Position numbers and translations under genes: made by a program. Of a stretch of DNA of 5,285 bases, positions 1 through 5,285 are shown in pieces. This stretch comes from Spirochaetaceae bacterium (GTDB lineage: Bacteria > Spirochaetota > Spirochaetia > DSM-27196 > SKKC01), in NCBI GenBank assembly GCA_003554375.1, contig PWGF01000063.1, positions 1 through 5,285 on the forward strand, given 5' to 3'. Each line of letters begins with the position of its first letter. Position 1 is the first letter of the stretch. Below the pieces are notes generated by a model that was not told the origin of the DNA, did not search any database, and worked only from the letters and a program-made list of their open reading frames with translations.

Positions 1-652
1 CGAGCGAGCCGATTTCCACGGAGCTCTTCTGGCTCTCTTTGTCTTCGATGAGCCGCTCCACTCCGTAAAGCGCTACGCGCCGGTAGTCGCCGATGATCCG
101 GCCGCGCCCGTAGGAGTCCGGGAGCCCGGTTATGATTCCGGCGCTCCGCGCCGCGCGCATCTCCGGAGTGTACGCATCGAAAACGCCGTCGTTGTGCGTC
201 TTTCGGTACCGGGTGAAGATTTCGGCGATCGAAGGCGCCAAGGTATAGCCGTATGCTTCGCACGCCTTGCGCGCAACACGGATGCCTCCCTTCGGCATCA
301 CGGCGCGCCGGAGGGGCGCGTCGGTCTGAAGTCCGACCACCAGCTCCCGGTCCCTATCGATATATCCCGGCGCGTGCGAGGTGATCGTGGAGACCGTCTC
401 CGTATCGACATCCAGCGTGCCGCCGGCCTCATTCTCCCGCGCAATGAGCTCTCTCACGTGCTCCCACAGCGCGGTGGTGCGGTCGGTGGCGGGCGCCAGA
501 AACCCGGCGTCGCCGCAGTAGGGCGTATAGTTCCGCTGGATGAAATCGCGTACGTCAATATGATCGACCCACCGGCCGGAGCGAAACCCGATCCACGGCG
601 AATCCTCACTATTCCAGACTGTTTCTTGGGTGTTGGCGATTGCGTCACTCAT
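1..652 (-). CDS. pflB: Pyruvate formate-lyase (formate C-acetyltransferase), N-terminal part, cut by window edge
   Basis: Pyruvate formate-lyase is a cytoplasmic glycyl-radical enzyme that converts pyruvate and CoA to acetyl-CoA and formate during anaerobic fermentation. Reading the minus strand from ATG at 652-650 gives an open frame of 217 codons to the window edge. It follows E. coli PflB almost from the first residue: VRDFIQRNYTPY (about residues 34-45), STITSHAPGYI, VVGLQTDAPLRRA, then IFTRYRKTHNDGVFDAYTP and ITGLPDSYGRGRIIGDYRR, which is a family hallmark. The start is supported by its match to the family N-terminus and by AGGGA lying 8 nt upstream of the ATG. The full family protein is about 760 residues, so the active-site Cys-Cys pair and the C-terminal glycyl-radical loop lie outside the window and intactness cannot be judged. 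The gene is divergent from the plus-strand cluster. The activating enzyme gene pflA is not seen here and may lie beyond the left edge. Confidence 0.95.
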   Translation of the reverse strand, partial: MSDAIANTQETVWNSEDSPWIGFRSGRWVDHIDVRDFIQRNYTPYCGDAGFLAPATDRTTALWEHVRELIARENEAGGTLDVDTETVSTITSHAPGYIDRDRELVVGLQTDAPLRRAVMPKGGIRVARKACEAYGYTLAPSIAEIFTRYRKTHNDGVFDAYTPEMRAARSAGIITGLPDSYGRGRIIGDYRRVALYGVERLIEDKESQKSSVEIGSL

Positions 653-723
653 CTCTCTTTTCCCTTCAGGTCGCCGAGCCGGAGGTAAGCATCCCGTGGG
701 AGCCCAAACTCAGCGTCCCGCGG

Positions 724-732
724 AGTGTAGCA
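724..732 (-). promoter_or_regulatory. Possible extended -10 promoter element for pflB
   Basis: On the minus strand this stretch reads TGCTACACT: a TGN extension followed by TACACT, which matches four of six bases of TATAAT. Transcription starting just downstream would give a leader of roughly 65 nt before the pflB ATG at 652. No convincing -35 hexamer sits 16-18 nt upstream, so this would have to work as an extended -10 promoter or depend on an activator. It is a weak call made by eye. Confidence 0.3.
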
Positions 733-844
733 GAAGACTGCCGCGAAAGGGAATGTTGTGCGTTTGTCGTGCCTCCGGCTGTGCGCCGAACGAGCGAGGA
801 AGGCTTCGGACCGTCGCGTGCGGATGTTTGGTGCCGCACCTTTA

Positions 845-925
845 GCCGGAGTGTCCACAGCAAGCCCGCCGGCCGAAGGGTTCGCAGCAAGCTTCCTGGG
901 CGAAGTGTCCACAGCGAGAGCGAGA
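845..925. repeat. Three degenerate 27-bp tandem repeats in the pflB upstream region
   Basis: Three adjacent 27-bp units can be aligned at 845-871, 872-898 and 899-925. Units 1 and 2 agree at 19 of 27 positions. Units 2 and 3 agree at 15 of the first 20 positions, after which unit 3 drifts. The core AGTGTCCACAGC occurs exactly in unit 1 (850-861) and unit 3 (904-915), 54 bp apart. Because 27 is divisible by three, every frame shows a 9-residue periodicity; on the minus strand, for example, it reads WTLRPGSLL, RTLRPAGLL, WTLRLK. No frame has a convincing start with ribosome-binding site or a recognisable protein family, so I treat this as a noncoding tandem repeat. Its function is unknown. The purine-rich stretch just after it (about 914-941) may be a more decayed continuation. 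Confidence 0.6.
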
Positions 926-1433
926 GGATTGAGAGCGAGCGGGTTTCGTCAAGCTCCGCGGGAACGCAGAATCTCCTTCCTGTCAGGAGGCCGGAAGCGA
1001 GGACGCGCATGAAGACTCCTCTATAGTCCTCGGGATCGTGATAGAAACTGTGGTGCTCGGTTCACCGCGCGTTTGCTCGTAGAGCTCGTGTTCTTACCGG
1101 CGCCCCTCGAGCGCCACCTACCGGCCGCAACTTGCAAGCGCTTGTCATATCGAGTTCGAGAAGCCAATACCTGACAGCAACTGGCGCCACAGCAGCCCGA
1201 ATAGATGAGACAAGCACTAAACATCGCGCCTATTAGATTTGCCCGCACTGGGTAGATACGCTGGGGTGCGGTGAGGCATCGAGAGTGAAGTGACCGAGGC
1301 ATACGCAATTCCAGGGAACTGCCGCTTTCCGGACTGCGGTGACCAGCTTCACAGTTCCGTGGCAATGTGATTGTGCTTATCGCGCTTTGCGAACGGAATA
1401 AAAGGGTTGATAAAGGGTGTGTGTAAGTCGAAT
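926..1433. other. Gene-free intergenic region between pflB and the plus-strand cluster
   Basis: I see no supportable gene here. Frames open for about 100 codons exist on both strands, but none has a ribosome-binding site with a plausible start, a recognisable motif or sensible residue composition. From about 1020 the sequence is visibly less GC-rich than the flanking genes and contains stop codons in all plus-strand frames. Notable items are a short hairpin at 1099-1115 (GGCGC stem, 7-nt loop, GCGCC) and the operator-like palindrome annotated separately. It may hold the promoter of the plus-strand cluster, but I could not pick a convincing -35/-10 pair. The stretch around 1387-1415 (TTGCGA, then an AT-rich segment with GATAAA) is the nearest candidate and is weak. 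Confidence 0.5.
1132..1147. promoter_or_regulatory. Palindrome resembling a LacI/GalR-family operator
   Basis: The sequence TTGCAAGCGCTTGTCA contains a perfect 10-bp palindrome, CAAGCGCTTG (1135-1144), with partial symmetry outside it. LacI/GalR-family regulators of sugar genes commonly bind palindromes with a central CG and AA/TT arms (AANCGNTT type), which this fits. It lies about 600 bp before the first intact plus-strand gene but only about 300 bp before the dehydrogenase remnant at 1444. It could therefore have been the operator of the original first gene of the cluster. No regulator gene is in the window, so the assignment rests on pattern alone. Confidence 0.35.
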
Positions 1434-1443
1434 ATGGCTATGA

Positions 1444-1617
1444 CACCGACAGAACTTGCGCCAATACCGCAGATGCCTGAAGCTCATTGCTACCGGCACA
1501 CTGTCGGTTGGCGACATCATCACGCATCGGTATAAGCTAGGCGGAGCCGAAACGGCGTTTGCGGACGCTGTAGCGCAGAAAGGGTAAAAGCTCGGGTTTA
1601 ACGGCGGTCAAGACTGA
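1444..1617 (+). pseudogene. C-terminal remnant of a zinc-type medium-chain alcohol/polyol dehydrogenase
   Basis: In the frame starting at 1444, directly after an in-frame TGA (1441-1443), 47 codons read like the end of a medium-chain dehydrogenase/reductase. NLRQYRRCLKLIATGTL is followed by IITHRYKLGGAETAFADAV. This matches the family pattern in which a helix ending LIASGKI precedes LITHRF.L.....AF close to the C-terminus. A TAA interrupts at 1585-1587; the frame then continues KLGFNGGQD to TGA at 1615-1617, where a family member would end with a KVV-type strand. No GHE motif, zinc ligands or Rossmann GxGxxG segment is visible upstream, so the first roughly 300 residues are missing. It lies just before the plus-strand cluster and may be its former first gene, lost by deletion. 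It is short, so chance similarity is possible but unlikely given the ordered motifs. Confidence 0.6.
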
Positions 1618-1751
1618 GCCGGCGTGCTAGTGAGCCGATGACAAAGCCGCAGAGGTGAGGGGGCAAGGATCCCGTCGGCGCCGAACGGCGGCTGCAGTAT
1701 CAGCGGTTCGGGAATGCTACGTCGGTCAACGCAAAAGGAGTTGGGCACACT

Positions 1752-2723
1752 ATGACGGCAGATGACTTAAGGCCGGCCGACAGGCCTACGTTCTACTTTA
1801 TTGGGGTAAGCACCGGCAAATCCTCCATCATGCGCGTCTTTCCAGCGTGGGCCGAGCACCTCGGACTGGGGGACGTTCCGATCGTCGGGATCGACTGCAA
1901 GGTGCACGACGATGCCGAGGTCTACCGGCGTGTCGTCTCGTTTCTCAAAGAGGACGCGAATTCGCTGGGCGGACTCGTTACGACGCACAAGATCGACCTC
2001 CTAAAGGCGGCGCGCGATCTCTTCGATGAGCTCGACGAGTATGCGGAGCTCCTCGGCGAGGTCAGTTGCATCTCCAAGCGTGGCGGGAAGTTGCGAGGGC
2101 ATGCGAAGGATCCGATTACGAGTGGGCTCTCAATGGAAGCTTTCGTACCGCGCGATCATTGGCGCCGGACGGGAGGAGAGATATGCCTGCTAGGGGCCGG
2201 CGGGTCTTCGTTGGCGTTGACCCTGCACATCATGCAGAAATACCAGAAGGCTGATTGGCCTTCTCGTATCGTGGTCACGAATCGCAGCACTCCCCGGCTT
2301 GAGGAGATGGAGAGGATCCACGGCAAGGTGAATCCGGGTATCCCGGTTGAATACCACCATTGTCCGGAGCCGGCGCAGAACGACCAAGTGGTGAACGGCC
2401 TGAAGCCTTACTCGCTGGTGGTGAACGCGACCGGGCTCGGTAAGGATGCGCCGGGATCACCGCTGACCGACGCGGCTCGCTTTCCGGAGAACGGGCTCGT
2501 GTGGGAGTTCAACTACCGGGGTGACCTTCTGTTTCTGGAGCAGGCAAAAGCTCAGCAGAAGGAACGCAGCCTTACCATCGAAGACGGATGGCTGTACTTC
2601 ATCCACGGGTGGACGCGGGTGATCGCGGAAGTATTCGATATAGATATCCCGACTTCCGGGCCGGAGTTCGAGAAGCTTTCCGAGGTCGCGGCTCGAGCGC
2701 GCCGGGGCGCGGCTCCCGGATAA
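1752..2723 (+). CDS. Divergent shikimate-dehydrogenase-family oxidoreductase, substrate probably not shikimate
   Basis: This 323-residue cytoplasmic protein has the two-domain shikimate dehydrogenase (AroE) layout. The N-terminal substrate domain contains GGLVTTHK (73-80), with K80 aligning with the catalytic Lys, and RGHAKD (115-120), with D120 aligning with the catalytic Asp. The Rossmann domain has GAGGSS (148-153) and NRST (177-180), the latter aligning with the NRT motif typical of NADP binding. Then come VVNATGLG (223-230), the Y255 region, and a C-terminal DGWLYFIHG segment (278-286). Residues that hold shikimate in AroE are changed: the HSxSP loop is KSSIM (23-27), the Asn of GAVNT is S105, and the Gln of GMLxxQ is absent. 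Substrate is therefore likely another polyol or keto-sugar. It is slightly longer than typical AroE (about 270-290). AGGAG at 1736-1740 lies 11 nt before the ATG. The stop overlaps the next gene's ribosome-binding site, so it is probably co-transcribed with it. Confidence 0.85.
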   Translation: MTADDLRPADRPTFYFIGVSTGKSSIMRVFPAWAEHLGLGDVPIVGIDCKVHDDAEVYRRVVSFLKEDANSLGGLVTTHKIDLLKAARDLFDELDEYAELLGEVSCISKRGGKLRGHAKDPITSGLSMEAFVPRDHWRRTGGEICLLGAGGSSLALTLHIMQKYQKADWPSRIVVTNRSTPRLEEMERIHGKVNPGIPVEYHHCPEPAQNDQVVNGLKPYSLVVNATGLGKDAPGSPLTDAARFPENGLVWEFNYRGDLLFLEQAKAQQKERSLTIEDGWLYFIHGWTRVIAEVFDIDIPTSGPEFEKLSEVAARARRGAAPG

Positions 2724-2733
2724 GGAGGAGCGT

Positions 2734-3309
2734 ATGGAGACGGTGGCAGGAACAAGCTTGATCGATCCGTTTGCAGTGGCGGTGGATGTCGACAAGGGAG
2801 AGATGCCGGAGGCGACGAACCGTCAGGTGCGCCGGGCGTCCGACATGCGCGGCTACTATGTCGACGAACGCGCGCTCGAGCGCCTCATCGAGCAGGAGAG
2901 CGATCCGCTTCACTACGAAGTGTTCGAAGTGCCCGTGCCGAACGAATACGGTCATCTGATGTACTGCATCAGCAAGCTTCAGCCTGGCGTGGTCGGCGAG
3001 GAGTGCTTCATGACCAAAGGGCACTACCACACGCAGGTGAACACCGGTGAGATCTACCTCTGCCTGCGAGGAGAGGGGTATATGGTCATGAAGACGTCGG
3101 ACGGCCGGTTCGACGCGCAGCCGATGGAGCGCGGCAAGATGGTGTACGTGCCGCCGTACTGGGCTCACCGTTCGGTGAACGCCGGGAGCGAGCCATTGGT
3201 GTCCTTCTGTGTCTACAATGCGGAGGCTGGCCACAACTACGGCGATATCCAAACCGAAGGGTTCCTCAAGCGCGTATACCGCCGCGGAGGCGAGGTAGTG
3301 ATAGAGTGA
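2734..3309 (+). CDS. pgiA: Cupin-type glucose-6-phosphate isomerase (archaeal type) or related sugar isomerase
   Basis: This 191-residue cupin closely follows the Pyrococcus-type phosphoglucose isomerase (about 189 residues), an enzyme unrelated to classical Pgi that interconverts glucose 6-phosphate and fructose 6-phosphate using a bound metal. Shared blocks are RRASDMRGYYVDERA (34-48), FMTKGHYHT (92-100), MVYVPPYWAHRSVN (136-149) and AGHNYGDIQTEGF (165-177). The metal ligands are all present: H97, H99, E106 and H145. A complete cupin barrel is expected. The start is secured by AAGGAGGAG (2722-2730), which overlaps the upstream TAA and lies 3 nt before ATG; the intergenic gap is 10 nt, so the two genes are almost certainly one operon. 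Being placed among dehydrogenases and a lactonase-like gene suggests that the true substrate may be another sugar phosphate or free sugar. Family assignment is firm; substrate is inferred. Confidence 0.9.
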   Translation: METVAGTSLIDPFAVAVDVDKGEMPEATNRQVRRASDMRGYYVDERALERLIEQESDPLHYEVFEVPVPNEYGHLMYCISKLQPGVVGEECFMTKGHYHTQVNTGEIYLCLRGEGYMVMKTSDGRFDAQPMERGKMVYVPPYWAHRSVNAGSEPLVSFCVYNAEAGHNYGDIQTEGFLKRVYRRGGEVVIE

Positions 3310-3315
3310 GCGAAT

Positions 3316-3323
3316 AGGTGGAG
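3316..3323 (+). promoter_or_regulatory. Ribosome-binding site deciding the start of the hydroxyacid dehydrogenase
   Basis: AGGTGGAG lies 6 nt before ATG at 3330, an ideal spacing. An upstream in-frame GTG at 3318 falls inside this element and has no Shine-Dalgarno sequence of its own, so the ATG is preferred. The site sits in the 20-nt gap after the isomerase gene. Confidence 0.7.
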
Positions 3324-3329
3324 CAGGAT

Positions 3330-4253
3330 ATGAAGCAGGTCATAGTGACGCCGCGGTCGCTGAGCGAGCCGCCGCACCCGATGCTGGAGCGGCTCCGCGC
3401 AGTACGGTACGAAGTCGTATTCCCCACACCGGGGCGTCGCCCAGAAGAGCACGAGATCGCGCCCTATATCGAAGAGGCGGTTGGCTACCTTGCCGGGGTC
3501 GAACCGATAAGCGCTGCGCTACTGGAACGGGCACGCCGTCTTCAGGCGATCAGCCGAAACGGCACCGGTATCGACAATATCGATTGCGCGGCTGCTGACC
3601 GACTCGGTATCCAGGTATTGCGTGCCGAAGGGGCCAATGCCCAGGGCGTCGCGGAGCTTACGCTGGCGCACATCTTTGCTGCGGCACGCGACATTCCGGT
3701 TCAAGCGACGTGGTTGCGCGAAGGCGAGTGGAAACGGCTCAAGGGGTTCGAGCTGGCCGGTCGCACCGTGGCAGTGCTCGGGTGCGGCACGATCGGCCGG
3801 ATGGTGGCTCGTTGTGCCACGGCCCTAGGCATGCGAGTGCGGGCATATGACCCATATCCTGCCGAAGACTTCGCGCCGGGCGGCGATTTTGCGTTCGTCC
3901 CGTTCGGCGAAGCTTTAGCCGAGGCTGACGTAGTGAGCCTGCATGCGGCTCTTCCTGCAGGGGCGCCGCCTTTGCTCGATCGTGAGGCGATTGCACAGCT
4001 CAAGAGCGGCGCGGTTGTCGTGAATACGGCCCGGTATGAGCTCATCGATCCGGACGCGATGCTGGAAGCGCTCGAGCGTGGGGCCGTGAGGCGGCTGACG
4101 CTCGATGCCTACCCGGAGGAGCCGCCCCGGGATCGACGTCTCCTTGACCATGAATCGGTGATAGCTACGCCACATATCGGCGGGTACACGGCCGAGAGCG
4201 TGGAGCGAGCGACGGAAGCCGCGGTGGAGAATCTTCTCCAAGCGCTCTTGTAA
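3330..4253 (+). CDS. D-2-hydroxyacid dehydrogenase, short phosphoglycerate-dehydrogenase-like
   Basis: This 307-residue NAD(P)-dependent dehydrogenase of the D-isomer-specific 2-hydroxyacid family oxidises D-2-hydroxyacids or reduces 2-ketoacids. Numbering from the ATG at 3330, NGTGIDNID (77-85) is the phosphoglycerate-dehydrogenase-type block. The Rossmann motif is GCGTIG (151-156), with D174 in the position that favours NAD over NADP. The catalytic Arg is R235 in NTARYELID, the Glu is E264 in DAYPEEPP, and the His is H282 in TPHIGG; all three are present. The protein ends soon after the catalytic domain, so it lacks the C-terminal ACT regulatory domain of classical SerA. Together with its catabolic-looking neighbours, this argues against a primary role in serine synthesis. 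It follows the isomerase gene by 20 nt and is likely in the same operon. The substrate is unknown; a sugar acid or 2-ketoacid made in the same pathway is an inference. Confidence 0.88.
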   Translation: MKQVIVTPRSLSEPPHPMLERLRAVRYEVVFPTPGRRPEEHEIAPYIEEAVGYLAGVEPISAALLERARRLQAISRNGTGIDNIDCAAADRLGIQVLRAEGANAQGVAELTLAHIFAAARDIPVQATWLREGEWKRLKGFELAGRTVAVLGCGTIGRMVARCATALGMRVRAYDPYPAEDFAPGGDFAFVPFGEALAEADVVSLHAALPAGAPPLLDREAIAQLKSGAVVVNTARYELIDPDAMLEALERGAVRRLTLDAYPEEPPRDRRLLDHESVIATPHIGGYTAESVERATEAAVENLLQALL

Positions 4254-4293
4254 GCCAAGCGGTGAACGATCGCGCGCGGCGATGACGGAGAGG

Positions 4294-4344
4294 CTCTGCG
4301 GCCGCGACCGGCGGTCCGGGTCAGGGCCGCGGGCACGGGCAGAG
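4294..4344 (+). other. GC-rich potential stem-loop in the gap before the UlaG-like gene
   Basis: The 142-bp gap 4254-4395 contains a 6-bp inverted repeat, CTCTGC (4294-4299) and GCAGAG (4339-4344). It encloses an inner hairpin GACC/GGTC (4306-4316) and two GGCCGC copies (4300-4305 and 4325-4330). No T-run follows, so it is not a classical intrinsic terminator. It could be a partial terminator, an mRNA-processing or stability element, or simply a product of GC-rich sequence. Whether the last gene belongs to the same transcript is therefore open. Confidence 0.25.
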
Positions 4345-4395
4345 GCAGGGGCCGATTGCACTCGGGAAACTGGGAGTCGCGGAGGTGGTCGTCGT

Positions 4396-5285
4396 ATGGC
4401 GCATGCAGTATCCCTTTCGGTTGACGGCGGGGTTGTAGTACCTGCGGAACGGCCCGACACCCCGCCGCCGGATAGCGTGTCCTTGTACTGGCTCGGGCAG
4501 GCGGGGTTCCTTATTGACACCGCGGCGCTCCGGATAGTGATCGATCCGTATCTCTCCGATTCGCTTGCGGAGAAGTATCGCGGCACGCGCTTCCCGCATA
4601 CTCGGATGATGCCTCCGCCGCTGGATCCAACCGAATTGGCCGGCGTGGACTGGGTGCTCGCTACCCATGGGCATACGGACCACCTCGATCCGGGGACGCT
4701 GCCGGCGATCGCACGCAACAACCCGCACTGTCGCTTTCTGGTGCCGCGCTCGGTGCGGGAGAAAGCGCTGGAGCGTGGTGTGCCCGCGGACCGCATGGTC
4801 GAATGCAACAGCGGTCAAACGGTGGAGCTGCCTGCTCTACAACGTGCTTCGCGGACAGGCGGTACGCCAACGCCGGGCTCGGGTACCGGAACAGAGGAAG
4901 CGCCGGCGCACGTCTCTGTTGTTCCGGCCGCACATGAGGAGCGCGAACGGGACGCCCAAGGCAACGACCGCTATCTTGGCTATGTGATCTCACTGAGAGT
5001 TGCGCCGTCGGCCGGGAACAGCGGGCTTGAAGCCGGGCCTCTCGCGGGTGCCGTCTCGGCAGCGGTCGTCGCCGGACCGGCCGGCGCGGAAGACGAGGCA
5101 GCTGATCGGCGGGGTGCGTCGGATGGCGGTAGGCGGGATGTGGCGCGGGAATGGCTGACAGTCTACCACTCCGGGGATACGGTCCCATTCGAGGAGCTGT
5201 TCGAGGTGCTTGCCGGATACCGCATGGACCTTGCGCTCCTCCCGATAAACGGACGCGACGAAGAGCGGCGTTCCCATGGCGTTCC
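4396..5285 (+). CDS. UlaG-like metallo-beta-lactamase-fold hydrolase, cut by right window edge
   Basis: The frame opens at ATG 4396, with GGAGGTGG (4381-4388) 7 nt upstream, and stays open for 296 codons to the window end. The fold is a metallo-beta-lactamase of the UlaG-like (L-ascorbate-6-phosphate lactonase) group. YWLGQAGFLI (31-40) and VIDPYLSD (48-55) form the first strands. THGHTDHLDPG (90-100) carries the metal ligands H91, H93, D95 and H96. VVPAAHEE (175-182) supplies H180, and VYHSGDT (256-262) supplies D261. LLPINGRDEERRSHG (281-295) is typical of this subgroup. The last metal His and the C-terminus lie outside the window. Two segments are unusual: about 150-168 and about 203-250 are low-complexity, rich in Gly, Ala, Ser, Pro and charged residues, where relatives have short turns. 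The likely reaction is hydrolysis of a sugar-acid lactone or phosphate ester. The fold is certain; the lactonase role is inferred partly from context. Confidence 0.88.
   Translation, partial: MAHAVSLSVDGGVVVPAERPDTPPPDSVSLYWLGQAGFLIDTAALRIVIDPYLSDSLAEKYRGTRFPHTRMMPPPLDPTELAGVDWVLATHGHTDHLDPGTLPAIARNNPHCRFLVPRSVREKALERGVPADRMVECNSGQTVELPALQRASRTGGTPTPGSGTGTEEAPAHVSVVPAAHEERERDAQGNDRYLGYVISLRVAPSAGNSGLEAGPLAGAVSAAVVAGPAGAEDEAADRRGASDGGRRDVAREWLTVYHSGDTVPFEELFEVLAGYRMDLALLPINGRDEERRSHGV

Noticed and set aside
194..688. Plus-strand frame of 164 codons across the pflB region
   Set aside because: The minus strand here encodes clear pyruvate formate-lyase sequence; this is its antisense shadow.
845..925. 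Replication origin, because of two DnaA-box-like 9-mers
   Set aside because: Only two imperfect boxes are present, both inside a tandem repeat, with no AT-rich unwinding region and no dnaA, dnaN or rep gene in view.
640..1026. Overlapping open frames on both strands covering the tandem repeat upstream of pflB
   Set aside because: No ribosome-binding site with a plausible start and no recognised family. The plus-strand frame begins inside pflB, and the 9-residue periodicity is explained by the 27-bp DNA repeat.
1021..1365. Minus-strand frame of 114 codons in the intergenic region
   Set aside because: No ribosome-binding site or motif; Arg/Ser/Cys-rich composition unlike a real protein, and it runs across the operator-like palindrome.
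653..1751. tRNA, CRISPR array, insertion sequence or transposon ends in the gene-free region
   Set aside because: I found no cloverleaf, no regular spaced repeats, and no terminal inverted repeats or transposase fragments.
1803..1826. GVSTGKSS in the AroE-like protein looks like a P-loop nucleotide-binding motif
   Set aside because: It lies at the first strand of the shikimate-dehydrogenase substrate domain, where the HSxSP loop normally sits; the rest of the protein is not a P-loop fold.
3318..3329. GTG at 3318 as start of the hydroxyacid dehydrogenase
   Set aside because: The GTG is part of the Shine-Dalgarno element AGGTGGAG that serves ATG at 3330; the four extra residues are not needed for the fold.
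3915..4808. Long open frame (297 codons) on the minus strand across the end of the hydroxyacid dehydrogenase and start of the hydrolase
   Set aside because: It overlaps two well-supported plus-strand genes, has an arginine/serine/proline-rich composition typical of GC-rich antisense frames, and shows no family motif.

Overview
The window is GC-rich DNA (about 60% by eye) from a bacterium that ferments by mixed-acid type metabolism. The clearest sign is the start of a pyruvate formate-lyase gene at the left edge, an oxygen-sensitive glycyl-radical enzyme found in anaerobes and facultative anaerobes. The taxon cannot be fixed from the sequence. A GC-rich anaerobic fermenter, for example a spirochaete, would fit, but that is only a guess.

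Layout. (1) Positions 1-652, minus strand: N-terminal 217 codons of pflB, cut by the window edge. (2) Positions 653-1751: about 1.1 kb without an intact gene. It holds a possible pflB promoter, three degenerate 27-bp tandem repeats (845-925), a palindrome resembling a LacI-family operator (1132-1147), and a fragment that reads like the C-terminus of a zinc-type medium-chain alcohol/polyol dehydrogenase (1444-1617), probably a gene remnant. (3) Positions 1752-4253, plus strand: three tightly spaced genes, each with a good ribosome-binding site. They encode a divergent shikimate-dehydrogenase-fold oxidoreductase, a cupin-type (archaeal-type) glucose-6-phosphate isomerase, and a short D-2-hydroxyacid dehydrogenase of the phosphoglycerate dehydrogenase type. 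(4) After a 142-bp structured gap, the start of a UlaG-like metallo-beta-lactamase-fold hydrolase (4396 to the right edge) with unusual low-complexity insertions.

How the genes may work together. Two NAD(P)-dependent dehydrogenases, a metal-dependent aldose-ketose isomerase and a lactonase-like hydrolase, with the ghost of a polyol dehydrogenase in front, look like a catabolic module for a sugar, sugar acid or cyclitol. The shikimate-dehydrogenase-like enzyme keeps the catalytic Lys/Asp pair but has lost most residues that recognise shikimate, so it very likely acts on another polyol or keto-sugar. The pathway cannot be named from this window. It is the best candidate here for something undescribed.
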